From assembly GCA_965237445.1 (NCBI GenBank), contig OZ250142.1:1612001-1676000 (forward strand): a stretch of 64,000 nt of DNA. The letters run 5' to 3'. A model generated the notes under the pieces. It did not search any database. It had not been told where the DNA came from and saw nothing but the letters and a program-made list of their open reading frames with translations. The translations under genes and the position numbers were made by a program. Origin of the DNA: G963668185 sp965237445 (GTDB lineage Bacteria > Chloroflexota > Dehalococcoidia > Lucifugimonadales > G963668185). Shown in pieces: positions 42,654 through 51,669 of this stretch (position 1 is the first letter of the stretch; each line of letters starts with the position of its first letter).

Positions 42654-44603
42654 TCACCGCCAAATCAGGAAAACGCCGAAAATGATGACGATTCCCACTG
42701 AGATGAACATTCCGTAGCCTTGAAGCTGGCCGGTCTGGGGCAGCGCCAGGGGCTTGCCTACACTCCGACCGAGCTTGTCGACCATGCGGACCGCGCCATC
42801 GACGATCGACTTGTCCAACCAGTCCAGGGCGAAGGCCAAACGCATATAGAACCAAGTGCGAACCAGCACGTTCTCGTACAGAAAGTCCATGTAGTACTTG
42901 TTGATGAGCACCGCATGTGCAGGCCTGAAGAGTGCGGAAGCAAATGTGAGCTTTGGGGCGCCCGGCCAGTACATTAGATAGGCGAGGCCGATGCCCGACA
43001 CCGCGACAATGCTGGAAATGGCAGCCAAGGGGATATTGAATGCCTTTGTGTCGGCGTGCAGGAAATGGTTGAGCCAGTGAATAGGAATCACTCCCAAGTC
43101 CGCGACCGAGTTGGCCACGAATCCCGCAACAACCGCGGCAACGGCGAGAACGCCCACTGGCACGACCATCACAAGCGGGGACTCGGCGAGGTGCACGCCA
43201 TGTCCGCCTTCCGGTGCGTCCGGGTCACTGGCTGCACCGCCCCTGAAGTCGCCTTCGAAGGTCATGAAGACCGCGCGGAACATGTAGAAGGCGGTCATGA
43301 ACACTGCGACTATTGCCAGCCAGAACACAACCTGGCTCACGGTGTCGCCGGCCCAGGCGCTCGCGAGAATCTCGTCCTTGCTCCAGAAGCCGGCCAGCGG
43401 GAACACGCCGGCAAGGCTGAGACCTCCGATGAGGAAACAAACGTGAGTGATCGGCATGACACGTCTTAGGCCGCCCATGTACCGCATGTCGAACGTGCCG
43501 GTGGCGTGATTGACGTTGCCAGACCCCAGGAACAGCAGGGCCTTGAAAAATGCGTGAGTAAACAGATGGAAGATGGCCGGCCCGTAAGCGCCGACACCGA
43601 GCGCGAGCATCATGTATCCGAGCTGGCTCACCGTAGAGTACGCCAGAACCCGCTTGATGTCGTTTGACACCAGTCCCATTGACGCGGCGAAGATGGCCGT
43701 GAATCCACCGATAATCGCCACGGTGTCCATCGCAGCGGGGGAGGCCGCAAAGACGTCAAAGAATCTTGCTACCAGGAACACACCTGCTGCGACCATGGTG
43801 GCCGCGTGTATCAGTGCGCTGACCGGCGTGGGTCCTTCCATCGCGTCCGGAAGCCACGTGTGTAGGGGGAACTGCCCGGATTTGCCTATGGCACCGGCAA
43901 AGAAACCAACGGCAATCCACGTGGCCACGCTGCCAGCGAGAAGGCCCGTCTTTGCGGCCTCGTTGAGGGTGGGAATGTCAAGCGGATTTCCTCCGCCCAC
44001 GCTGCCGGCGTTGAAGAACAGGTAAAGGATGCCAATCAAGAAGCCAAAGTCGCCGATCCGCGTGACTATGAAGGCCTTCTTTGCCGCATTGGCCGCTGCC
44101 CGCCTCTTGTACCAGAACCCAATGAGCAGGTACGAGCACAGGCCGACCAACTCCCAGAAAACGAACAACTGGATGACGTTGCGGGCCAGGACGAGTCCTA
44201 TCATTGAGGCGGTGAACAGCGACATGTACGCGTAGTACCTGGCGAAGCCCTGATCGCCCTTCATGTATCCCAGGGAGTAGATCTGAATCAGGAGGCTGAC
44301 TCCGGTGACCACGAAGAGCATGATCGCCGTGAGAGGGTCCATGAGGATGCCGACCGTGAAACGGAAGTTACCCACGGTCATCCACTCATGCGCCGCCCAG
44401 CCTATTTCGACGCTGTGACCTTCAACGACACTTCCCAGGGCCCAAACCGAGAGGATGAACGATCCGCCGATCGCAGCAATGGTCGCGTAGCCCGCTGATG
44501 CATGCAGACTACGATCCAAGAAGGGTCGAATCAGAAATCCGATGAGTACAAAAGAACCCAGAGGCAGCAGGAAAATGAACCAGGCCGCAAGCTCGGGAAT
44601 CAA
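42654..44603 (-). CDS. nuoL: NADH-quinone oxidoreductase subunit L
   Basis: Largest antiporter-like subunit, 649 residues, about 16 helices, including the long C-terminal part that should form the lateral helix along the membrane arm. Signatures are FFVAG-like GAIGKSGQFPLHTWLPDAMEGPTPVSALIHAATMVAAG and KRVLAYSTVSQLGYMMLALG. It follows a small DUF2007-like gene with stop and start nearly touching (44605/44603). Confidence 0.95.
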   Translation of the reverse strand: MIPELAAWFIFLLPLGSFVLIGFLIRPFLDRSLHASAGYATIAAIGGSFILSVWALGSVVEGHSVEIGWAAHEWMTVGNFRFTVGILMDPLTAIMLFVVTGVSLLIQIYSLGYMKGDQGFARYYAYMSLFTASMIGLVLARNVIQLFVFWELVGLCSYLLIGFWYKRRAAANAAKKAFIVTRIGDFGFLIGILYLFFNAGSVGGGNPLDIPTLNEAAKTGLLAGSVATWIAVGFFAGAIGKSGQFPLHTWLPDAMEGPTPVSALIHAATMVAAGVFLVARFFDVFAASPAAMDTVAIIGGFTAIFAASMGLVSNDIKRVLAYSTVSQLGYMMLALGVGAYGPAIFHLFTHAFFKALLFLGSGNVNHATGTFDMRYMGGLRRVMPITHVCFLIGGLSLAGVFPLAGFWSKDEILASAWAGDTVSQVVFWLAIVAVFMTAFYMFRAVFMTFEGDFRGGAASDPDAPEGGHGVHLAESPLVMVVPVGVLAVAAVVAGFVANSVADLGVIPIHWLNHFLHADTKAFNIPLAAISSIVAVSGIGLAYLMYWPGAPKLTFASALFRPAHAVLINKYYMDFLYENVLVRTWFYMRLAFALDWLDKSIVDGAVRMVDKLGRSVGKPLALPQTGQLQGYGMFISVGIVIIFGVFLIWR

Positions 44604-44604
44604 G

Positions 44605-44838
44605 CTAGAGCTTCCTCAATATCTCGTCAGCAACGTGTTCGCGGTCCATGGGGACCAGAACCCTGAAAGGTGTGCGCTCTCCCCAATCCGAGATGTTGCC
44701 TTCGGGGAGAATCTTGGTCGGCAGGCCTTCTCCCTCCAGCACGTCCTTCCACATCTGCGCGACCATGAGGTTGGACACCTTCCGGTATTCCACCCACATG
44801 GCGAGTACCGATCCCTCCGGCCTGTAAGGGTCGGTCAC
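44605..44838 (-). CDS. Small DUF2007-like protein embedded in the nuo operon
   Basis: A 77-residue soluble protein between nuoK and nuoL. The core LMVAQMWKDVLEGEGLPTKILPEG and the terminal RVLVPMDREHVADEILRKL look like the DUF2007 (putative signal-transducing) fold, a small ferredoxin-like domain that recurs next to respiratory genes in Chloroflexota. No cysteines and no membrane helix. Its stop almost touches the nuoL start, so it is translated with the complex. A role in assembly or regulation is speculative. Confidence 0.6.
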   Translation of the reverse strand: MTDPYRPEGSVLAMWVEYRKVSNLMVAQMWKDVLEGEGLPTKILPEGNISDWGERTPFRVLVPMDREHVADEILRKL

Positions 44839-44878
44839 CCGGTCTGCTCCAGCCCGATTGAAGATCTCACAGGCAAGG

Positions 44879-45241
44879 TCAATTCTTCATTTCCGCGACG
44901 TCGGTGACAAACACAGACTCTCTGTTTCGGTAGATAGCTATGACGATAGCGAGGCCCAATGCGACCTCGGCGGCCGCAACTGTGATTATGAACACCGAAA
45001 ACACCTGGCCGGTGAGCAGGAACTGTGCGGCGTTAGCCATGTTTCCGGCGTGGTTCCCAGCGACTTCAATGACTCGCGCAGGCGCTACCGAGCGCGAAAG
45101 CGCGACCGCGGAGATGTTGACTGCGTTGAACATCAACTCAACGGACATCAGCACAGTAATCGCGTTCCGCTTGGTGAGCGCACCATAGAGGCCAATAGAG
45201 AAGATGATCGCGCCGACTATGAGGAAGTTTTCCAGCGACAA
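44879..45241 (-). CDS. nuoK: NADH-quinone oxidoreductase subunit K
   Basis: A 120-residue three-helix subunit: LENFLIVGAIIFSIGLYGALTKRNAITVLMSVELMFNAVNI carries the conserved membrane glutamate, and GQVFSVFIITVAAAEVALGLAIVIAIYRNR carries the second. It is about 20 residues longer than usual, with an insert between helices 2 and 3 (about residues 50-72). The start is one base after the nuoJ stop. Confidence 0.92.
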   Translation of the reverse strand: MSLENFLIVGAIIFSIGLYGALTKRNAITVLMSVELMFNAVNISAVALSRSVAPARVIEVAGNHAGNMANAAQFLLTGQVFSVFIITVAAAEVALGLAIVIAIYRNRESVFVTDVAEMKN

Positions 45242-45244
45242 TGC

Positions 45245-45817
45245 TTATCGTTCCCTCACGAGCGCCAGCGCACCCACCACAGCGGCCAGCAGCAGCACGG
45301 ACGCAACTTCAAACGCCAGCACATAGTCTCTTATCAGCAATTTGCCCAACACCGGGATGGTCCCTGAGAAGACCTTGGCCGACTCTTGTCGGATCTCATT
45401 GGCCGCGGCCTCAGGAGTCCCCGGCAGTTCGACGAAGTCACCAATGAGCGTCCACTCTGTTGTTACAGACACAAAGACGGCGGCCGCCAAGAAAAGCCCT
45501 GACACAATCAGCGCGGGAATGCGCAGCAAGTTGCTGGGATTGCCCTGTTCCGTGTCCTGGGTCATTAGTATTGCGAACAGGATAAGCACGGAGATGGCAC
45601 CCACGTAAACGAGGACCTGCACGGCTGCCAAGAACTCCGCTCGGAGCAGCACGAACATTCCCGCGACGCCCAAGAACGAAACTACTAGGAACAGTGCAGC
45701 GCGGAACAAATCTCGGAGCTGCACAACGGCGACAGCTGCCACGATGCTGGACACCGCGATCGTCCAGAATGCGATGTCTACAAAAAGGGAGTCTTCCGCG
45801 CCAGTGGCCAGTGTCAT
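45245..45817 (-). CDS. nuoJ: NADH-quinone oxidoreductase subunit J
   Basis: Membrane subunit with five hydrophobic helices; FLAAVQVLVYVGAISVLILFAILMT is the pi-bulge helix typical of NuoJ. I chose ATG 45817 because it overlaps the nuoI stop as ATGA; an in-frame ATG at 45829 would add four residues. A periplasmic loop of about 35 residues before the last helix is longer than in E. coli. Confidence 0.92.
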   Translation of the reverse strand: MTLATGAEDSLFVDIAFWTIAVSSIVAAVAVVQLRDLFRAALFLVVSFLGVAGMFVLLRAEFLAAVQVLVYVGAISVLILFAILMTQDTEQGNPSNLLRIPALIVSGLFLAAAVFVSVTTEWTLIGDFVELPGTPEAAANEIRQESAKVFSGTIPVLGKLLIRDYVLAFEVASVLLLAAVVGALALVRER

Positions 45818-46482
45818 CTGTTGGCCCATTTCTCCGTGAGCTCATCACGTGACGGCTGCTCATGCCGGCCCGCATTGCTCCATGGCATTTCTTCTCCCTC
45901 GAATGGGTCGTAGCGGCCGCGCTCCATTTGCGGCCGGAACCAGTTGCTTGGGCGCTTGGGCGCTTCACGAAGGCGGTCAACATCGATTACGAGCTCCTCC
46001 CGTCTGTAAGTGCCCTCTTCGAAGCCGCTGCCCATGTGCAGGGCGTCGTACGGGCATGCTTCGACGCAGAGTCCACAGAACATGCATCGGCCGATGTCGA
46101 TGTCGAAGGTATCGATCCTATACTTGTCTCCTTCGGCGAGGTCGGTTCCGCTCGGATCGGTGACGATGCGAATGATTCCCAGAGGGCAGTACTTCGCGCA
46201 ACTTGCGCAGCCGGTGCAGCGCTCTTCGTACCATGAGAACTCTTCTCCCCGGAAGCGTGCGTGTTGGGGGACTCTGACCGGAATCGTCGCTGCGCCCAGC
46301 ATTGCCTTTATCGTCATGCGAGGGTTGTGCAGTGCGTATGAAATGACGTTTGTTCCTGCTTCCTTCGCAAGGCCCATTGGGCCAATCTTCCTGTCCGGGT
46401 ACTGGAGGGCAAACCTGCGGCTGGGCAGTACGAAGTTCTTCAGCGTGACGGCCATGCCTCTGGCCATACCTAGTCCATACAT
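45814..46482 (-). CDS. nuoI: NADH-quinone oxidoreductase subunit I (2 x [4Fe-4S])
   Basis: A 222-residue peripheral-arm ferredoxin subunit with two complete cluster motifs, CTGCASCAKYCP and CMFCGLCVEACP, for clusters N6a and N6b. It has an N-terminal amphipathic stretch and a C-terminal extension of about 50 residues (rich in Arg, Pro and Glu) not seen in E. coli NuoI. It lies 15 nt after nuoH. Confidence 0.94.
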   Translation of the reverse strand: MYGLGMARGMAVTLKNFVLPSRRFALQYPDRKIGPMGLAKEAGTNVISYALHNPRMTIKAMLGAATIPVRVPQHARFRGEEFSWYEERCTGCASCAKYCPLGIIRIVTDPSGTDLAEGDKYRIDTFDIDIGRCMFCGLCVEACPYDALHMGSGFEEGTYRREELVIDVDRLREAPKRPSNWFRPQMERGRYDPFEGEEMPWSNAGRHEQPSRDELTEKWANR

Positions 46483-46496
46483 TAGTTCACCTTCAC

Positions 46497-47705
46497 TTAG
46501 TCAGATCCTGCCTGCATGTTCGCCAGCGTGGAAGGTACGGGGGCAGGGTGCCTTAGCCGTCTCTGACCCAACAGGTTTGCCATTGCCACGATTGCCGCCA
46601 AGGTGAGGCCCCAGTTAACTGCTGCCATTGTCCAATAGCCTTGTGTAGTGATTCTTCCAGCGTCATTCTGCAATAGCTGCACTTCAATGGCCACAGCAAA
46701 GAGGTTTATGAGAGCAAGTGGGAATAGCCCCTTCCAAGCGAATTCCATAATCTGGTCTACTCTCAGCCTCGGCCAAGTTGCACGAGTCCAGAGCAACACT
46801 ACGAGAACGGCGAACACCTTGAGCAAGAACCATATCAAGCCCGGAACAGGTTCGAATCCGCGCCACCCGCTGAGGAACAGCGTTACTATCACCACGGCCT
46901 GTGCGATCGGAGCGCCGAACTCTGCCAACTGAATGACCGCGAACTTTATTCCGCTGTACTCGGTGTGATACCCGGCGCCAAGTTCGGATTCCGCTTCGAT
47001 CATGTCGAACGGTGTACGGCTCATCTCGGCGAGCGCGGCCGTCACAAAGACGAGAAATCCGAGCGGCTGGAGCAGGAAGAACGGGATGGCCTGGTTCTCG
47101 ACTATCTCAGCAGTTGCGAGAGAGCCCGCCGCTAACGCGACGCCGACTATCGCCAGCCCCATCGGAACCTCATAGCTGAGGAGCATTGCCACTCCGCGAG
47201 CGGCCCCAAACATGGCGTACTTGTTGCGCGACGCCCAGCCCGCCATGAACACGGCCAATGTGTTCACCGAGGTGACGGCGAGGATAAAGAGCACGCCGAT
47301 GTTCAGCCTCCCCAGGAACGACTCCTGGCCCAGGGGGATGACCGCAAACACTAAGAGAATTGCGGCAGTAAGTACGACGGGCGCGGCATTGAACACGGGC
47401 CGGTCCGCGGTCTCTGGAACCGTGTCTTCCTTGGTCATGAGCTTGAGCACGTCTGCGAACGGCTGCAGCAGACCAAAGGGGCCCCAACGGTTTGGCCCGA
47501 GTCTGGACTGGAAGCGGCCCAGGGCCCGTCGCTCAAACCACGTGAACGCAGATACGGAAAGTATTACTGCGTTCACCACTATCAGGGCAAGAACGCCTCC
47601 GGAGATAGTGTAGGCAAGCCAGTCAAGGCTCTCCGGGAGCAGGCCGTCGAAAAAGCGATAGATGCTGCCGAAGTCAAGTATCCCGGCTGCAAGGACGTTG
47701 TCCAC
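46497..47705 (-). CDS. nuoH: NADH-quinone oxidoreductase subunit H
   Basis: A 402-residue membrane subunit forming the quinone pocket with NuoB and NuoD. ERRALGRFQSRLGPNRWGPFGLLQPFADVLKLMTKED is the conserved amphipathic/loop segment, and EMSRTPFDMIEAESELGAGYHTEYSGIKFA holds the acidic residues of the E-channel. The start is GTG, sharing one base with the nuoD stop (TAGTG). It has an additional C-terminal helix and tail (about 40 residues). Confidence 0.94.
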   Translation of the reverse strand: MDNVLAAGILDFGSIYRFFDGLLPESLDWLAYTISGGVLALIVVNAVILSVSAFTWFERRALGRFQSRLGPNRWGPFGLLQPFADVLKLMTKEDTVPETADRPVFNAAPVVLTAAILLVFAVIPLGQESFLGRLNIGVLFILAVTSVNTLAVFMAGWASRNKYAMFGAARGVAMLLSYEVPMGLAIVGVALAAGSLATAEIVENQAIPFFLLQPLGFLVFVTAALAEMSRTPFDMIEAESELGAGYHTEYSGIKFAVIQLAEFGAPIAQAVVIVTLFLSGWRGFEPVPGLIWFLLKVFAVLVVLLWTRATWPRLRVDQIMEFAWKGLFPLALINLFAVAIEVQLLQNDAGRITTQGYWTMAAVNWGLTLAAIVAMANLLGQRRLRHPAPVPSTLANMQAGSD

Positions 47706-48811
47706 TATCGGTCCACCTCGCCCATCACAATGTCGAAGCTACCGAAGACGATGATCAAATCGGCCATCTTCCAGCCGACCAGTAGATCGCGCAACACCTC
47801 GAGATTGATAAAGGAAGGCGCCCGGATCTTACATCTGTAGGGTGAAATCCCGCCGTCACCGACAAGATAGAAGCCCAGTTCGCCTTTCGGCGCCTCGACT
47901 GCGGCGTAGGCATCTCCGGCCGGCGGCCGCAGGAAAAAGGCCGTTTCCGTGCGTACCGGCCCAGGTTCGATTTGCGCCATGCATTGCTTCAGTATTTTGA
48001 CGCTCTCGCGCATCTCCTGCACGCGGACAATGTACCGATCGAAAGTGTCGCCCACGGAGCCGATTGGAACATCGAAGTGAAGCCGGTCGTACACTTCGTA
48101 CGGATCGGCCTTACGGAGGTCCCAGAGCACGCGGCTTGCTCGCAGCATAGGTCCCGTAACCGAGGCGTTAATGGCCAACTCGTCACTAAGCACACCGACG
48201 TCACGTGTACGAGAGAGCACGATCTCGTTTCCCGTTAGCAGGGCCTCCAGCTCGTCAATGTAACCGGGCATTTCCGACACGAAGGTCTCGAGTGCGGTCC
48301 AAAATTCGGCTGGGGCGTCCTGAAGGACTCCGCCTGGCCTCATGTAACTCACGGTGATCCGCGCGCCGCAAAGCATTTCGAACATGTCCAGAATGCTCTC
48401 CCGCTCACGGAAGCAATACATAAGCGGAGTTCCCCCGAACGTCCCCAACTCCAGGGCGAGGAAGCCGGTGGCGATCAGATGGCTTGCGATTCGCTGCAGT
48501 TCGGCACAGATGACCCGAAGGTACTGCCCCCGTAGCGGGGGCTCGATGCCGGCCAGCTTTTCCACGGCGAGCACGTATGCCAAGTTGTTAGACATGGCGG
48601 CGACATAGTCGAGCCTGTCGGTTAGCGTAACTATCTGAACGAAGGTACGACCCTCGGCCAGCTTCTCAGTGCCCCGATGGAGGTAGCCTATCACCGGTTC
48701 GACGTCGATGACCTCTTCACCATCGAAGGTGACTCTCAGTCTGAACACGCCGTGTGTGCTGGGGTGCTGTGGCCCCAAGTTTACAGTTACAGGCTCGCTG
48801 CGAATCGGCAT
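47705..48811 (-). CDS. nuoD: NADH-quinone oxidoreductase subunit D
   Basis: A 368-residue 49-kDa-type subunit: NLGPQHPSTHGVFRLRVTFDGEEVI with the quinone-site His of QHPSTHG, IGYLHRGTEKLAE, and the terminal DLIIVFGSFDIVMGEVDR. It is fused to nothing; nuoC is separate. Slightly shorter than E. coli NuoD-type domains. It lies 17 nt after nuoC. Confidence 0.95.
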   Translation of the reverse strand: MPIRSEPVTVNLGPQHPSTHGVFRLRVTFDGEEVIDVEPVIGYLHRGTEKLAEGRTFVQIVTLTDRLDYVAAMSNNLAYVLAVEKLAGIEPPLRGQYLRVICAELQRIASHLIATGFLALELGTFGGTPLMYCFRERESILDMFEMLCGARITVSYMRPGGVLQDAPAEFWTALETFVSEMPGYIDELEALLTGNEIVLSRTRDVGVLSDELAINASVTGPMLRASRVLWDLRKADPYEVYDRLHFDVPIGSVGDTFDRYIVRVQEMRESVKILKQCMAQIEPGPVRTETAFFLRPPAGDAYAAVEAPKGELGFYLVGDGGISPYRCKIRAPSFINLEVLRDLLVGWKMADLIIVFGSFDIVMGEVDR

Positions 48812-48827
48812 AAAGGTACTCTGCCGC

Positions 48828-49271
48828 TCAGCCGATGTAGTCTCTGCGAAGCGGATGACCGGGGAACTCCTCCCAGAGCAGGATGCGCTTCATGTTTGGA
48901 TGGCCATCGAATCTCACGCCCATCAGGTCCCAGATTTCCCGCTCTTGAAGGTTGGCGCCGCGCCAGATATGGGATACAGACTTAGCCTCCGGCTCTTCGC
49001 GCCCGTAAACCTTGGTCTTGATCACAGCGCTGTGGTTGAGCCTCATGGAGCGGAGATGGTAAATCAACTCGAAGTGCTCAACGTAGTCCACGGCAGTGAT
49101 CGAGTTGAGGAACGCGAAGTCCAACTCCGGATCTCCATATAGGTGAGAAGCGGTCTTGAGCAGATCCTCGGGCCGGACCCATACGTCCGTTTCGGACCAG
49201 CACAATGCCGTGTCTGGATTCGCTCTGTTTATGCGGCGGGCGACGTACTCACCGGAGAGCTGCCTTGTCAT
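48828..49271 (-). CDS. nuoC: NADH-quinone oxidoreductase subunit C
   Basis: A 147-residue 30-kDa-type subunit with FAFLNSITAVDYVEHFELIYHLRS and the family signature EREIWDLMGVRFDGHPNMKRILL (usually ERExxDxxGxxFxGHPxLxRIL). It is short, lacking most of the N-terminal extension. It lies eight bases after nuoB. Confidence 0.93.
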   Translation of the reverse strand: MTRQLSGEYVARRINRANPDTALCWSETDVWVRPEDLLKTASHLYGDPELDFAFLNSITAVDYVEHFELIYHLRSMRLNHSAVIKTKVYGREEPEAKSVSHIWRGANLQEREIWDLMGVRFDGHPNMKRILLWEEFPGHPLRRDYIG

Positions 49272-49278
49272 TCGCTGT

Positions 49279-49818
49279 CTACTCGGTCCCCTCTCTCAGG
49301 CTTTTGTTCAGGATCGAGTAGCGCTTGATCTTTTCGTGTAGCTGCATGATGCCGTAAAGAAGGGCGTCCGGCCTGGGCGGGCAACCTGGTACGTATACGT
49401 CTACCGGCACGATGTGATTGACGCCCGGCACGACACTGTACGAGCCGTAGTATGGGCCTCCACTGGTGGCGCATACGCCCATGGAGATTACCCACTTTGG
49501 CTCCGGCATCTGTTCGTAGACCCGCTGAATGGGCGGAGCCATCTTCCAGGTGACTGTCCCGGCCACGATCATGAGGTCCGCCTGCCTCGGAGACGCCCTG
49601 AAGGCCTCCATTCCGAAACGCGCAATGTCGAACCGTGACATGGCGCTTGCCATCATCTCAAATGCGCAACAAGCGAGGCCGAACGACAGAGGCCACACGG
49701 CGGACTTTCGTCCCCAGTTGATTAAAGTATCAAGCGAAGTAACTGTCAGGCTGCGCTTCAGGTCGTCGGGAATCTCGATGACCGGCTCCGGCAACGCCGA
49801 GGTGTGCGTTGCCTTCAT
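49279..49818 (-). CDS. nuoB: NADH-quinone oxidoreductase subunit B ([4Fe-4S] N2)
   Basis: The subunit that carries cluster N2. The ligands are present: the tandem cysteines of FGLACCAFEMMA, the cysteine of ISMGVCATSGG and that of YVPGCPPRPDALLYG. From ATG 49818 the protein has 179 residues, which fits the family. The frame stays open to GTG 49926 and 49947, where it would overlap nuoA; those starts would add a 36-43-residue non-conserved extension, so the start is uncertain. Confidence 0.92.
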   Translation of the reverse strand: MKATHTSALPEPVIEIPDDLKRSLTVTSLDTLINWGRKSAVWPLSFGLACCAFEMMASAMSRFDIARFGMEAFRASPRQADLMIVAGTVTWKMAPPIQRVYEQMPEPKWVISMGVCATSGGPYYGSYSVVPGVNHIVPVDVYVPGCPPRPDALLYGIMQLHEKIKRYSILNKSLREGTE

Positions 49819-49916
49819 CTCGTTGATGGCTCGCCCCTCGTCACGGTCAAGATCCCAAGTATTAGCAAACAGGGGAATGTTCGCAGAAGTTGCGTCTGCC
49901 GCCCCGGAACCGTCGG

Positions 49917-50309
49917 CTATGCCCACCTGAGTGCCCCCTTGCGCCACGCGTACAGCCAGCCCACCACCAGAATGCCGACAAACACAAGCATCTCAATCAG
50001 TACGAAGAGGCCGAATTGTCTGGACAAGGCACCGAAGCTGGCCGCCCATGGGAACAGAAAGACAACCTCAACATCAAATATCACGAAGATCAGGGCGAAT
50101 GTGTAGTATCGGAAATTGAAGCGGCTCCACTTGCCGGTCAAAGTCTCAAAGCCGCATTCGTAAATTGCGCTCTTGACGGCCGAAGGCTGCTTGGGCCGTA
50201 TACCGATGATGGACAGCATCCAAGACCCCAAAAGCATACTGGTTGGGACGGCCACGGCAATCGCTGCGAAGATGGCTATGAGCCCGTATTGTTGGAAGTA
50301 GTCGTCCAT
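49917..50309 (-). CDS. nuoA: NADH-quinone oxidoreductase subunit A
   Basis: A 130-residue three-helix subunit: YGLIAIFAAIAVAVPTSMLLGSWMLSIIGIRP, ESGF-like YECGFETLTGKWSRFNFRYYTFALIFVIFDVEVVFLFPWA (the acidic second helix), and a third helix. ATG 50309 has GGAG five bases upstream; the open frame to 50354 would place the start at the predicted transcription start. First gene of the operon nuoABCDHIJK-x-LMN. No nuoE, F or G occurs in the window, so the NADH-oxidising module must come from elsewhere or be replaced by another electron donor. Confidence 0.94.
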   Translation of the reverse strand: MDDYFQQYGLIAIFAAIAVAVPTSMLLGSWMLSIIGIRPKQPSAVKSAIYECGFETLTGKWSRFNFRYYTFALIFVIFDVEVVFLFPWAASFGALSRQFGLFVLIEMLVFVGILVVGWLYAWRKGALRWA

Positions 50310-50360
50310 CAAGGCTCCGTCGCGTTTTCGCCTTCGGCGGCACACGGATTCCAATTGCGA

Positions 50361-50389
50361 AATCTACCATACGCACCCTTGGGGCGCAA
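50361..50389 (-). promoter_or_regulatory. Promoter of the nuo operon
   Basis: On the minus strand TTGCGC (50389-50384), exactly 17 nt, TAGATT (50366-50361) with an upstream TGG, that is, both a -35 and an extended -10. The predicted start near 50354 gives a 45-nt leader before nuoA. Confidence 0.65.
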
Positions 50390-50483
50390 GTGAAATCGGG
50401 CACAAACGAAGTAGGTGAATGGCTTGTGAGTTGGGGATTTGCAGCTACGGGAGACTCGCGGTTCGGCGTGTGTACGGCTGTCA

Positions 50484-50513
50484 TTGACACCAAAACGAAT
50501 CCGCTGCTAGCAT
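50484..50513 (+). promoter_or_regulatory. Promoter of the isoprenoid/hopanoid operon
   Basis: A perfect TTGACA (50484-50489), 18 nt, TAGCAT (50508-50513) preceded by TGC (extended -10). The start near 50520 gives a leader of about 70 nt. It is divergent from the nuo promoter in the same 280-nt gap; an AGCTACGGGAG motif lies at 50443. Confidence 0.65.
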
Positions 50514-50591
50514 ACCATCGCTTTCCGATGTATCTTGGCTTTCTAACCTCTGCCGAGTGAGAAGTACCGCTTGACTGTACGGACTGTGGAA

Positions 50592-51641
50592 ATGAGCGTC
50601 AGGCGAGTAGACCAGTTGCCGGGCGCGTTCCAGCAATACCAGGGGTCTATTGGCGACGCGCTGCGGCGTGGTCTTAGCGTTGGCTGCGTAGGTCTTGGCG
50701 ACATGCTCAGATTCCATATGGGATGGGGAGACACCCGCGGCAAACGCATCGATAGGCAAGGCGGCAAGGGATTGAGACCCACGCTGTGCCTGATCGCATG
50801 CGAGGCCACGGGCGGTGATGTGCGCATAGCGATGCCCGCCGCGGTTGCACTGGAGTACGTGCACAACTTCTCCCTAATCCACGACGACATTCAGGATGGG
50901 GACGAGGCCCGGCATGGGCGGCCGACTCTGTACTGGCAGTGGGGCATGCCCAGGGCGCTGGTCGCTGGTAACTTCCTGCGTGTCATAGCCGACAAGACGG
51001 TACAGGAACTGGTTGACTCGGGACTTGAGGAGCGAGCTGCGTTGGACATCGCGGGCGCACTCACCAGCGCCTACCTTGAAATGATCGAGGGTCAGTACAT
51101 GGACCTCGAATTCGAGGGCCGCGGGGATGTAAGCGTTCAGCAGTACCTTGAGATGATCTCCAAGAAAACGGGGGCCTTGTTTCGTTGCTCAGTGGATCTC
51201 GGAGCGATGATCGGTTCACGCGACCACGAGACACGATCGGCATTCCACGAGTTCGGCCGCGCTCTGGGCTTCCTATTCCAAATCAGGGACGACGTTCTGG
51301 GCGTGTGGGGCGAGTCCGAACTAACTGGGAAGCCTGTCTACGCGGACATACGGCGAAAGAAGAACTCATTCCCCGTGGTGCACGCCATGACGTTTTCGAG
51401 AAATGGAGATGCGAGAACACTGCAGAGCATCTATGGGCAATCCGATGACGAGATTTCCGACAGAGACCTAGCAGTTGTATTGGAGATCTTGGGAAGGACT
51501 GATACGCGCAGCTCCGCCCAGCAAGTGGCGGCAGGGTACAGGGACCAAGCCCTGGAGGCCATCGCCGCCGTAGAGCTGTCACCTGAAACGCGTGAGGGGC
51601 TGGAGCACCTTGCCGACTTCTTGTTGGTCAGGGAGCACTAG
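50592..51641 (+). CDS. Short-chain polyprenyl diphosphate synthase (FPP/GGPP type)
   Basis: Condenses IPP with allylic diphosphates. The first aspartate-rich motif is D98-D-I-Q-D in HDDIQDGDEARHGRP and the second is D233-D in FQIRDDVLGVWG, the pattern of trans-prenyltransferases; GKGLRPTLCLIAC and KKTGALFRC are also family blocks. 349 residues from ATG 50592 (a TTG at 50571 is possible; neither has a strong ribosome site). As the first gene of the hopanoid run it most simply supplies FPP for HpnD. Chain length is not certain from sequence. Confidence 0.85.
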   Translation: MSVRRVDQLPGAFQQYQGSIGDALRRGLSVGCVGLGDMLRFHMGWGDTRGKRIDRQGGKGLRPTLCLIACEATGGDVRIAMPAAVALEYVHNFSLIHDDIQDGDEARHGRPTLYWQWGMPRALVAGNFLRVIADKTVQELVDSGLEERAALDIAGALTSAYLEMIEGQYMDLEFEGRGDVSVQQYLEMISKKTGALFRCSVDLGAMIGSRDHETRSAFHEFGRALGFLFQIRDDVLGVWGESELTGKPVYADIRRKKNSFPVVHAMTFSRNGDARTLQSIYGQSDDEISDRDLAVVLEILGRTDTRSSAQQVAAGYRDQALEAIAAVELSPETREGLEHLADFLLVREH

Positions 51642-51669
51642 CCGACGGTACTGTTCAAAGGAGTTGATG

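Noticed and set aside
46840..46880. tRNA-like TTCGAATCC string
   Set aside because: It lies inside nuoH, and no acceptor or anticodon stem can be built around it.
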